Below, in pieces: positions 46,923-58,960 of a stretch of DNA of 64,000 nt (positions within the stretch are counted from its first letter, which is position 1; each line of letters starts with the position of its first letter). The DNA comes from Caprimulgus europaeus (Eukaryota > Chordata > Aves > Caprimulgiformes > Caprimulgidae), in NCBI GenBank assembly GCA_907165065.1, contig OU015523.1, positions 116,772,246 to 116,836,245 on the forward strand. The letters run 5' to 3'. The notes below the pieces were generated by a model. It saw nothing but the letters and a program-made list of their open reading frames with translations. It did not search any database and was not told the origin of the DNA. The position numbers and the translations under genes were made by a program.

Positions 46923-49900
46923 TTTAGGCGTCTGAGTAGAAAAAACATAAAGACCTCTTTCACCCCCACTTACACCATAGGCTTCAAGGTAAAACACCCT
47001 TGAAAGACACATCTTAACATTTCTGAAAGGAAGTAGTTTGGGGTTTTTTTGATCAGATTTCTAAATGCCGTTGCAGACACTGAGAAGCCAGTTGTGAATA
47101 ATTTGGCTTGTGGCTCTTGCACACTATTTAACTATTCACTAATGGCTTTTTCATTTGTACAGTCTCTATTTTCTTAGTCTGCACTAAAGTCTTAGGTATA
47201 GTAAAATGCTTTTTATACTGAATGTTTCATCCTAGATTTTGCTTGGATAAACCTTGTTGCTTTCCTTTTTCCTTCAAAAGCTTCCTTAAAATCTTCTCCA
47301 TATCATCTTGCTCTTGGTCATAAAAAATCAGATAAAAGAATTCCTTCTGGGACTCTTGGTTATGAACTGTACATATTTTTCTGTCTGTGCCTTTGTTCAC
47401 TGTATATCATAAATACCTGTTAGACTAACACAATTGTTCTTGTACCTTGCTCACCTTCTTTTAATCACATATGCTCTTTTGAGCTGCAGGGGATTTTCCA
47501 GCTCCAGTGCACTCTGGAATTCATCCCTCCAAGAAGCCAACAAGGCTAGCTCTCTCACAGAGACCAATTATTTTAACTCCAATTACTTCCACTCTCTGTA
47601 TGATTTGATAGAGAATCCACTTTATCTTCTATACATTTCTACTGTCTAGGCAGCTTACTAGCTTTTCTCCAGATGTCTTTTTCTCTTTGTGTTCATTAGA
47701 TCACCCTCTGCTTTTTGTTACCTGTAAGACCAGAAGTTTGGCTTTAGCCCTTACAACTGCCTTTGCTCAGAGCTTGCAGAAACTGCAGTGAAGGCTGTGC
47801 TGTGTCATTGCCTGCTCTGGGGTCTGAGCTCTTCTTTGATGAAGGAAGAAGCATTGAGATTTCTTCACAGATAAATTACGTGGGGAAAAAAACCCCACAA
47901 AATACCTTCACGTTCACTAAGAATTGTGTTGAATTTTGCCCCATAATGTCTAGACTGTTTTGGTTTTTTGAAGTCACCTTACAGAGTAGCTCCAAACATC
48001 TGGAGCCTTTCAGGTTTAATGACATTTCCCTTAGTGGCAGCCTTAGAAATAGCACATCAAGCATAATGACGATGGGATGAGTTAAAATATGGTGTTATTG
48101 TCTTTTCTGAGCTGTTAATGTCTATTTTGTAACTAATTAATTCCCTATGCTAAATTACATCCTTGGATGGGAAATGGCTAATGCAAAATCCAATGGAAGT
48201 TTGACATGGTCATCAAGGGATGATAAGTAGCCATCACATCAGGGAAAACAATATAAACATATTGTCTCTTCGACTAGTTGATCTCACTAATTAAGAGATC
48301 AGAATGTGACAGAAAAATATTGATGGTGAACAGATGCATTTGCTGAATGATTATTGCAAGTCTGGTTTCTAAAGCTAACATATACAGCAGAGCACTCAAT
48401 ATTTTACCATGAACTTTAGAAGTCTAATTAAGTGTTACTATCAATTCTCTATAAAGCACCAGAAGTGTGGCAAGCATTTTGCTAAAGGTCACCTCTACAT
48501 ATGAAACATACTGTATCTAATTTAGCTGAAATATAGGTAATACACTGATCTCATTGGCATATTGCATTCCCCCCATCTGTTATGGCCACACATTTTTCAT
48601 CTTATTGTAAATTCTTCAAGACATTTTCAAAGTGGCTGTGATTCCAGCAGTCCTGGGCACCGTAGATGGGATTCACTAATTTTAGGTATTTGTGATATAA
48701 AACAGTCACTCCAAAGTCTCCACTCATTCAACACATTAAACCAAACTGGGTAAGTAGTCCTACCAGACAACTGGAAACTGAGACACATTAAAATTAAAGC
48801 TAATAATGAACATGAACTTGTCAGTAATATGCAGATGTCTGTTTGGTCTCACATTTAGCTTGATGAGAACTCTAAGTAGTACACTGAGTATCAGATCACT
48901 CCCATATTTCAGTGCTTAAGGAGATGTGCTTAAGTTGTTTTCTATATTAGAAAACTCTGGGTCAAAGCTAAAATCATACCCACATTCATCAAACAGGGCT
49001 TTGTGTTTTACAGCTTCTAATGTCTCCTTGTTGTGTGCCATAACTTTCCAAACCTGAATAAGCCATCAACTTAAGAATGATTGCAAAAGGGTGGGATTCA
49101 TTTCCTTGATCTGTCATAGACCAAATACATGTGTCACAAGTTGTAATTGTCCTTCATATTTAGTTACACACATTTCCTAATTTATTGACAATATATCTAT
49201 GCTTCATGATGACCTGGAATCACTTTATTCCAATTCTGTGTTTTCTTTTTCAAACTGAATGTATTTAGAAGCATCATCTGTGGCTTGTTTGGGGAAGGAA
49301 AAGTTTAAAAATATTTGTAAAGCACATAAAGCACTGGGAAGAAAGTGCCTTGTATTTCTTCCTCCCACTGGAACATGCTGCTATCACATGGTCTGTGGAC
49401 TTGACACATAAGAAACCACCTTGCTTTTACATTATTCAGTTGAATGGAAGTCATTGCTGTTGATGTTTGTTTTGTCCAACGGTGTATTAACCATAAGCTT
49501 CAACAAAAATATCTGTCAAAAGGCAGTTGGAGCATTTTGAACACCTGTGTCCCAGGCTGGTGCTATAATCATTGACGGGAATTAGGAGTGTCTTTACAAG
49601 GATTTATCTCAAGTCTCTGAAACCAACTTTATAGCGAAGTAAATCTTGCCTGTGTGCTGGCAACACAGTACACTGAAACTGAAATGTATTTTATGTGTCA
49701 AAAGCTGGAACCAATAATGAGTTAAGAGTCAATGCTTAGAGTTCAGTCATAGTGGGTTACCTCTTCAAGACTGAGAAATAAATTTCCCAAGCCTGCAACA
49801 ATCCACAAGTCTTTCTCTAAAGAGCCTCAGGGCATAGGGAGCCTCTGAAAAATACTACCTCACTGCATGCAGGATGTAGTGCAAAATTAGTTCAATCTTT

Positions 49901-51190
49901 CATCATGAAGATGATGCTAAAAGTCCTAGAATAGAAATTAGCAAGGCATCATCTATTAGGAAGCAGTGGTGATAAACAGAATTGATTCTGTATGCAATAG
50001 TATTTTCAACTAATCCTATGATAGCTTGTTTCTGCATTTTTGAAGCAGGCATATTTAAGAACTTTGATGAAATAAACCTGTGGAGAATAAATACCTGATC
50101 CTATTGATGTAATTTGCTTTAGCAATAGGCTTTTTTTCTTTAAGAAAACAAAGGGTAAGATACTGTCTTGGTAAACAACTGGCTTAGGATAAAGCACTGT
50201 GTCCTTATAAGGTTTATCTATGGTCTTTCATGTTTTCCTCTGTGCTTTTCATTAGCTCTCTCAAGGTCAGACTCAAAACTGAGTATTCCAGAAAAAAAGA
50301 AAACAAGCACTGAATATTGAGATAGATTGTTTAACTTTTCTAAAAAAGTATTTCATCTCAGACTGAGATCCTTTCATTCTTTAAAATACTTTGCTCTCCT
50401 TCCAGTTGTTCACTTATTGTCATGAGAGCTCATCTACTTTGCAGAACAATTTCCTAAATCCCATTGACTTACTTACAGAAGTTATTTGTTGGATCAGAAT
50501 TGGCCCAAGCCTGAGAAACTGCAGACCTTCCTGACAAAACATTTTCCCAGAGGACTTTGAAGAATAGGCAGAAATAAAAGTTGAATTTTTAGTTGACTGG
50601 GGTTGTAGTTCAAGGAACTCAAAATGGAGTCAGTGCCTACTCAGTTCCAGAAAACAAGGCGAGTGATCCAGGCACCCTTGGGCTGCCATGTCCTGGTATA
50701 ACATAAAATTCACAGACAGTAAGACCTGCCTTTTGACAGCTGTCTATAGGTCTTACCTTAGTTGTCTCACCTCAGCTGTCTCACTTCTTCTTTAGGCTCA
50801 CATCTTTCTTTAGAACAGGACAAGACTCCTTTGTCCTCTTCACCAGCTAGTGAAGTTTGATGAATACCTCACAAACAGAACTGAAAGCATACTCATACAG
50901 AAAATTGGAACAGATTTTAACATGAAAATAGTGTAGACTGCAGGGATGGGGCATAGGGTTTGGTCAAAAAAAGTTATTAACCAGCCACTTGCTTACACAC
51001 AACAAGCTCCTTATGTTCTCTCTCTATTTTCCCAAGCTTGTTCTTTCCCAATCCATCTCCACATCTCCCTTTTTCTGGCTATGTATCCTCCCAAATAAAC
51101 AATCTACCAGTTGTTTTTCCCTCTTGGTCCCACTTTTGCTACCTTTTTACCAAAACTTGGTATTTCTGATGTTGTAACCTCAATCATCTT
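46923..51190. other. Intergenic, no gene seen; antisense coding-like patch at 47.24-47.80 kb
   Basis: Mostly AT-rich unique sequence. Minus-strand frames between 47240 and 47800 read protein-like in places (EFFYLIFYDQEQDDMEKILR), similar in flavour to the 39-41.6 kb tract, but stops are frequent. No other structure was recognised. Confidence 0.45.
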
Positions 51191-51237
51191 AGCAACGCCA
51201 GGCGTTGCTGAGGTGGTTTCCCAGGCCTTGCCACCTC
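51191..51237. repeat. Two abutting perfect hairpins
   Basis: AGCAACGCC-A-GGCGTTGCT (51191-51209) is followed immediately by GAGGTGG, a 14-base loop and CCACCTC (51210-51237). The surrounding 250 bp is more GC-rich than its neighbourhood. The role is unknown. Confidence 0.85.
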
Positions 51238-52250
51238 AATTCCCCAGAGGTCCCCAGTGCTCCCTCTGAGTTGTCAGTGGGGTCCTTCTCTTTCTCACAC
51301 AATTCACCCTTAAACACCTGTAAAATTTGTCTATCCCGCATGGCGCTAGCCATTACTTTTGTCACCTTCTCACCCTCTAATTTGTTACATCCAGTAGTTT
51401 TTCATGGTCTGTTCAGCTAGCCAAGCCTCAGTCCAGGGTCTTATCATCAGCCTGCCCACCTCACCAGGGGCAATTTTATTGATGAAAAGTCAGCACTGAG
51501 GATTGATTTTCCCACTGGAGATAGACTTCTGCATACAAAACTATCGAATATCCTCAACATATACAGGTTAAATGACTATAGTAAAGGTGGTACTCATTTC
51601 ACCCAGAAATAAGTCATCTAAGTGGGTTAAACACAGGTGACTCCTGTAAATTCTTCACAGGTAATCAAGAAAAATTAACAACTCTGGTGTGATTTCATCC
51701 CATCCCATCATCAGTGCCTTAAGAGGCATTAACTAGTGCTCTGAAAAGAGCCTATATTGACATATATCTTTTCTATAGGTGATCTTAGGTGCAGTGAATT
51801 CACCTCTAAGTGCATTCAGGATTGATTAATCATCTTAATTATTGCAAATATTAATTAGAGGTAATTTTCTGTTTACTAGGTTTTCTAGTTAAATGATTCA
51901 TCATCTAGATTTGATTGCTGTTTCGGGTTTGAAAGACTGTTCCAAAATTTTTCCCAAATTCTTTGCTCTGAAGGAATAATTTGGTATAAATCTTGAACAC
52001 TCATACTGTTGTTGAAAGGATAGGGTTAAAAGTTACAATAAGCTTAAAAAGCTATGAATTAAGCAACCAGGATGGTCTGTCCTGAAATTATGACAACAAT
52101 AATATATAGTCCTTTAAAACTTAGATCTACAGACACCTGCCTCAAGACTAGACACTGATCAGAAACATCAACTGAATATAAAGTTAAATAGTGACTTGAT
52201 GGTAGCTGGTAGGATGAGGGTATGGACTTTAGTTGCTTTAGATTATTTCC
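51238..52250. other. Intergenic, nothing identified
   Basis: Sequence without a recognised gene. A 54-codon ATG frame on the minus strand (start 51353, MASAMRDRQILQVFKGELCE) runs through the hairpin pair but has no recognisable family. Confidence 0.4.
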
Positions 52251-52797
52251 TTACCTTTCTGCTCTTGTAAGGCCCCATCTGGAGTACTGCATCTAGTTCG
52301 GGAGCCCCCAACACACAAAAGACGTGGACCAGTTAGAACGAGTCCAGAGGAGGCCACGAGGATGATCCAAGGGCTGGAGCACCTCTGCTGTGAGGACAGG
52401 CTGAGAGAGTTGGGGCTGTTCAGCCTGGAGAAGAGAAGGCTCCAGGGAGATCTTATAGCGGCCTTCCAGTACCTGAAGGGGCTACAGGAAGGCTGGGGAG
52501 GGATTTTTCATAAGGGCAGTTAGTAATAGAACAAGGGGAAATGGCTTTAAGCTGAAAGAGGGTAGGTTTAGGTTAGATATTAGGAAGAAATTCTTCACTG
52601 TGAGGGTGGTCAGATACTGGAAGAGGTTGCCCAGAGAAGCTGTGGCTGCCCCCTCCCTAGAAGTGTTCAAGGCCAGGTTGGATGAGGCTTTGAGCAACCT
52701 GGTCTAGTGGAAGGTGTCCCTGCTGATGGCAGGGGAGTTGGAACTGGATGATCTTTAAGGTCCCTTCCAACCCAAACCATTCTATGATTCTATGATT
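52251..52797 (+). mobile_element. CR1 LINE, 5'-truncated
   Basis: It begins in the reverse-transcriptase C-terminal region (CTCTTGTAAGGCCCCATCTGG), continues through the 3' UTR and ends with two ATTCTATG octamers. It is close in sequence to the 34930 copy, so of the same subfamily, and is non-coding. Confidence 0.95.
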
Positions 52798-52841
52798 ATA
52801 ATACTAAAAGACACACCTCTAGGTGGAAATTTTGTATGTAA

Positions 52842-53111
52842 ATGTAGGACCAATCTAGTATAATGAGTTAGACCAAAATTAGGACATGCTCAAACAAGCT
52901 TTTTTACAATTAACCAGTCAACTATTTTTACATTATTTCTTCTTTGTTATGGTTTTGTATAAAAGATCTTGTATGTTTCTGAGAGGTGTATTGGTTGTTA
53001 TTAAACACCTGGCACTCTACTCTGCAGACTAGCAGCAAAGACAAACATCTCAACTCGGTGTGTTGATTTGCTCTGTGCACACTGGGTGAAGAACTCTAAT
53101 TTGGGACAACA
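52842..53111 (+). mobile_element. Solo endogenous retroviral LTR
   Basis: The order of features is that of an LTR: a TATAAAAG box at 52958-52965, an ATTAAA signal at 53000-53005, a short R/U5-like part with AACATCTCAACTCGGTGTG and a terminus GGGACAACA. This end matches a common avian LTR type as I remember it. The left edge (TGTAGGACC) is a guess and no target-site duplication was found. No viral genes are present. Confidence 0.6.
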
Positions 53112-56100
53112 CTGCTTGCACAGTGGAATCCTCTGTGCAATCCATAACACTTGGTTTAAAGAGAGGAATTACATTTCAAGCTTAAAAGGACTCCACTGAA
53201 ATGAATCCATCAGTTACAGTAACAACATGGTAAACATGCTTGATTGATAGAAAATGCTTTGTGCAGAGTTTGTAGATAATATGGAAGGTGACTGTGAATA
53301 ATTCGATCTGGACACATGAAACAAAACCAGCAGATCTGCCTATAGCAAAATTTCTATCTTGTGAAGTTTCTTTTTCCCAAGTGAGCTGTGACCCTCCAGG
53401 GTAGGCAGATTGTCATAAAGGCAACTAGAGACTAGAGACATTAAGGGGATGTTCAGGAAAGATGAAAAGTCAGCCAAATAATTATAGCTGTGAGCATTTT
53501 TTTATTTTCATCCACATGATCAAAATTACATATTCAAAAAGGTAGGAACTTGGCCATTGAGTCCCTTATTGCAGTTTTTATCTTGACATTTAGAATATGC
53601 CTCTTAAGTAAGACTTATTTGGATGACTTTCATATTCTAAAACTATTATTTCTCTTAATGTTATAAAAATATATATTTAAAGTAGCATTTAATTCATTTT
53701 AGATAGTTCAATAACTCAAAAATTTAATGATTCCAGAATTTTTATTTTATGGAAACAATTTTTTTTAGCCTATTCTGGATTTAAAGAATGCAAAGTATCA
53801 GACTTTCTTACAGAATAGAGTTCTTTTAGACACCTCTGTTCAGGATTCAAACCATGAATGTTTTTAACCTCCGTTGCTATGATAAATTCTCTCCAGCTAG
53901 CCTTCTGATTAACAAAAGAACCTCATAAATACAGGCCAGATGAAGGAAAAATTATATAAAGACACAAAGCACTTTCAACCAAGTTTCTTACACTGAAAGT
54001 CACAGATTTTTCTCTTTTCCAGCCCAGCATCCTGGAAGTTTCCAAATGAACTTCAAGTCAGCAATTCTGCTCAGCAAAGCATTTGCAAACTCTGCCTGAA
54101 ACATGATTCATTTCTCAAAAATTACGATGATGCAGTTTTCACATTCTACCAAAGGCCTCTCTTTTCTTTGGCACTGCAAGATCTTTCAGATAGTAAAACA
54201 ACACATTCAACTTGAAAATTAAACAAACCAGAGGTGAGATGTGGGGCTAGGAGCAAAACAGGTCCACTTCAACCCTGTATGAGAAAAAACCTGCAACAGA
54301 AACTCTCATGGTCTCCCTGTCTTTCAGGGCAGGCAAACACAAAGTTGGTGGAGGGGAATATGTTGTCTGGGGTTTCTCTTTTCTGGAGCATCTGTGCACC
54401 TGCCTTTAGAACAATATGGCAAACAGGAACACTTAACTCTGGGCCACAAGATATTAATGTAAAATATGTAGAGCTGGAAAGTAAATCTGTACTTCCCCTT
54501 GCAAAACATGACAAGCAAAATCTTACTCAAGATTTGTGAATGAGTATTTCCTCTAGGCATCTGTGCCCATCTACTTGTCCTTTTCCAGCTCTGTTTAAAG
54601 GTTTTCATTTGAAAAGGCAAAAACAATCACATCTTAAACAAAAGACGTTTGGATCCAAGCATACTACTTGTAAATTAACCAATTTGTGAGCCACAGCTTC
54701 ACAACATCACAATTAATTGGTGACTATTCCCCTTATCTTACAGCTGGGAATCTGAAGCAATAACATGCAAGATTTGGAGGGGAGACAGAAACAGACCCAC
54801 AAGATCCTAATATTTAACCACCATGTTGTTTCCTTGATCTGGCCATTCAGCAATTCCACAATGTACAAAAAGATAAGATTTCTGTAGCACGAGGTTCTGC
54901 TGAAGCCATTTCTCAGCTGGTACCCTATTCTATTCTCGTCTGGTATCCACTGCTACAAATACTGGGTGAGACCATCTCACCAATAGGATAGATACTACCC
55001 TGGCTGAGTGAGCTAGCAAGAGCAGCAAACTCTTTTCACACTAAATTGAATTCTGAATCACCTATACCTATAGCATTGAGAAAAACAGGTCAATATACTT
55101 TGCAACTGATTCTTTCTGGTATGTTTTGCACTGTTAACACAGAACAAATATGTTTACTTTGTAAATAATTTTTTGTTGGGGTTTCCTTGAGAGTGATGTG
55201 TTTTAATGCTTGGTGGTTTTTTGTTTGTTTTGGGCTGGTTTGTTTTGGTTTTTGATTGGTTTGGTTTATTTTTTTAGTCCTGAATACGTATCTTCTAAAA
55301 ATTAACAGCTTATAGGCATTGGACTCAAATTAAGAAAGTGAGGAGAACTAATTTGGGCTCTTGGGAGTTAATCTTTAGAAATGAGGTAGAGTCTGATGCA
55401 AAGTCATGAAGCTGCCTGACATCAGAAGATAAGATTTTAGCTACACTTTGTCCTTTTTAGGGGGAAGATTTAGAACTGACAAAAACATGTGATGGAAACT
55501 GATAAGAAAAAACTCCCTTGAGTGAACAATAAGATCACTTAAAACCTGCCCTGTAAAACCACTGATTAGGATTTCTCTTGTTCTTTCACTGTGTGTCATT
55601 TCTCTGTTCTTCTCCTCTTTGAATTGCAATTGCAGGTCACATGAAGACAGCTATAAGACTCCTATTAGCAGATAACCAGCACAACCCCAGGCTTCAAAGT
55701 GAGGAAATTCTATCGATTCACATTTCTTCACAAAATACTGGTAGGCTAATTTTGTATCAGCAGGCTCTGAGTGGCACCTGTCCACCACATCACTAATATT
55801 ATGGTGTTACCAGGTACTGCTTGTCTTTCACAGACTAAGCCATCAAATAAAAAGTCATCCAAACGTCAGAACAAGCTTTCAGGTTGATTCATCAGAAGTA
55901 TGTGGAGTGTGTTCTGCTGGCTGGTTCAGTAGCAGTAGGTTCAATAATCATGAAATCAGACCTTCAGGCGTGACCTATGCTCTTCATGGTTTGGCACCAC
56001 AATTGCTGTATCACCTTTGCATTGCCCACACAGGCTGTTTAAGAGCCTTTGGCCCCATGCAGTTATTTCCTTATCTTGAATACCTAGTACTGTACTTAGG

Positions 56101-58636
56101 CATTAAAAGGAAACATCCTAGAAATCCTCCCCAAAATAACCTCTGATATAGCTCTGATGGGTGGAAACATCCTATATTTATTAGCACTATTTGTAGAATT
56201 CAATAAGAAGCAAAGAGCTCCTTGGTGGAGCTATTTGCAAACAACATAGCCCCATAGATAAACAATGACATAGCCCCACAGGGAATGAACCCTGCATCCA
56301 TCCCACCCATCTTTAAGCACCTAAAAGTACATCTGTGCTGCTAAATAAACAGTGCCAGAAAGAAAACTGAAGCACTGGACTTACATGGTTTGCACTGCTG
56401 GTTAGCTCTCTCCCACCCTGGGTTCATTTTGGACCATTCCAACTAGATGTCCCCAAGAAACATCTGCTACAGATAAGACCAACTCCAAACAGGATGAAAA
56501 TGTATTAGTAACTGATAATTGATTTAGCAGAGTTTAATTTACCCACCCATGTTAGGCACATGGTCACCCACATCATTCACTACAGTCAACAACAACCTCC
56601 AAATTCTAGGATCTGAGTTACCATCTGATGGTTCCTTCTCCACTGGCAAAGGGTTTCAATGTACTTTACTAACACACATACCTCATTTAAGCACATAAAT
56701 TCATAGCTTTCTACAATCTTGCATTCATCATATTGTTCATAATACACTAGCAAAAAATGTATAGGTATCTCCCCATTTTGCTAATAGATGTTCATCAAAA
56801 TTATAGGCAGTAAATTCTGTAGAGCAGACACTCAAACAGCCACCAGCAATGTTTTAATTTCTGTGTCTGATGATAAGCATAATAAAGAGGTTTTAAAATC
56901 TAAGTGTATGAGCAAAACCAGTGCAAGGGATAGTAGAAAGCACTTGTAAAATTTCTGGGAAAGTATCTAAGACATATACTTTCGGCCTGAATACAGTGAA
57001 TTCTGTGTCAGCACCTTTCAGGAGGAAGTGGCTGTTCTCAGAAATGTGAATCGAGAGTTAATCATCCTCCTGAAGTCACAAGGCATTGAGCTGTGGTTTG
57101 AATGCCTCAGCTCAGAGATCTTTTCTGAATCCTGACTGCTAGTTAGCTAACTGCCTTTATGTATTTCAGTCATTTGACTTAAGGAGTAATATTCAATGTA
57201 ATTAGATCTATTGATCATAAATGCAGAGTTGGTATGATGCATGCATCTCCTTTTTTTTCTTTTTTGAACAAAAACTGCAAAGCTATCTAAAAAAGAAACA
57301 CAAACCTATTTATTATGTTTGCTCTCTGGTTGTAATTACCTTGCCTCTTTTCCCAGTTCATTACTAAACTCTCATTTTGCAAAGCTACTTCAATAAACCT
57401 CTGCTCTTTATTTCCTACTTAAAGCTTACCCCTTGTTCCCTTCTCCAGTCTCTATTATTACACTGCAATGATCATCAGTGTGCATGGAGGCAGTTGTCAG
57501 GTTCCAAGACAAATTTAATGTGCAGCTAGGCTTGTGTATATGCATGAAGCATTGGTGAATGAGTAAATTTCATTATCTTTTATGTTAGCACTGTCAGAAA
57601 ACAGCTGAATGCTGCTTGAAAAACAAATAGGTAACAGCTCAGGAAAATATCTTAACAGTATTGAACAGATCAGGCCAGTGGAGATGCCATGAATGTGTGT
57701 AGCTTGGCACATGAGTTGGACTGTAGCTGCATTACTATACTTTTGATAAATTAACACACATCTTTCAAGAAGATTTTGTCTCTCATGTAAGAGGAAGAGA
57801 TCACAATCCCCTATCATTTTGCCCTGTTTGGGACCACCTACAAAAACATCTTCACAATTACTTGATTTATATTCTATTTCTCCCCTGATGAATAAAAATG
57901 TGAAAGCACTGCCCATCTCCACAGATGGCAAACTTGCATGCTTATATATGAGTTGTATAAAGCCACTTGTGAAGTCTGTGGCTTAGCCAGACTTCCTTCT
58001 TCCACTACACACTTCCTCCACCTGTCTAAATTAGGTGACTTCATTGCATACGAAGTTGCCATGGAAGCTGTGCTCTACTAAACACATCTCTCTGCCAGGT
58101 GTGTGTAGCTCTCACTATTGTGAATAAGAATTGCATGAGCCCTTAAAAGGAGGAAGAAATCCCCCAGGGTTTTATCTCCAACTTGTTTTCCAAAACCCAA
58201 ATTACTCTCTGTGTGTTTCATTCCTGTATGTCTTATCTGAAAACTAGTTCATTTTGTTATTAGATCATTTTGTCATTATAGTCTTGGTTGGCAGCTCATT
58301 CTTTAGAAAAACATATGCTCATTTTCTTTTGTGGAAAAATAAAACCAGTGAAATATATTTAAAGTGAGAACAGACTTTCCCAGTTGTACCCCAGGGCCAT
58401 TGGTTAGTGTATGTTGTTAGTACCCCAGAAGTCAGTAAGACCCACAACTGGTGATCTGAGTCCAGCTCCATAAGAAAAAGAATCAGCAACAAACAGAGAC
58501 CTTCTCAGCAAGGTCCATGAACTACACAACAGTGCTGCCCTCTGACTCTGCCCAAAATGAGATGGAGGTGAATTAGCAGGGCAGCAACAGGAAGCTTCAC
58601 ACCTAATCATCTGCACCAGGTATCCAATGCCTGTGT
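53112..58636. other. Intergenic, nothing identified
   Basis: About 5.5 kb of AT-rich unique sequence. A 138-codon frame on the minus strand at 57515-57931 starts at a non-ATG codon, has no family signature and is likely chance. Confidence 0.5.
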
Positions 58637-58960
58637 TATAGAATCATAGAATGAATCATAGAATCATGGAATGGTTTGGGCTGGAAGGGACCTTAAAGAT
58701 CATCCAATTCCAACCCCCTTGCCATCAGTAGGGACACTTTCCACTAGACCAGGTTGCTCAAAGCCTCATCCAACCTGGCCTTGAACACTTCTAGGGAGGA
58801 GCAGCCACAGCCTCTCTGGCCAACCTGTTCCAGTGTCTGACCACCCTCACAGGAAAAAAAATTTCTTCCTAATATCTAATCTAAACCTACCCCTTTTCAG
58901 TTTAGAGCCCTTTCCCCTTGTGCTATCATTGACTGTCCTTATAAAAAGTCCCTCCCCAGC
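58637..58960 (-). mobile_element. CR1 LINE, 3' end, reverse orientation
   Basis: The left edge has an expanded set of tail octamers (ATAGAATCATAGAATGAATC, then ATAGAATCATGGAATGG). It then follows the CR1 3' end in reverse to about 58960. It is 5'-truncated and non-coding. Confidence 0.95.

Noticed and set aside
57515..57931. 138-codon minus-strand frame
   Set aside because: It starts at a TTG codon, shows no domain or splice signals, and is within chance expectation.
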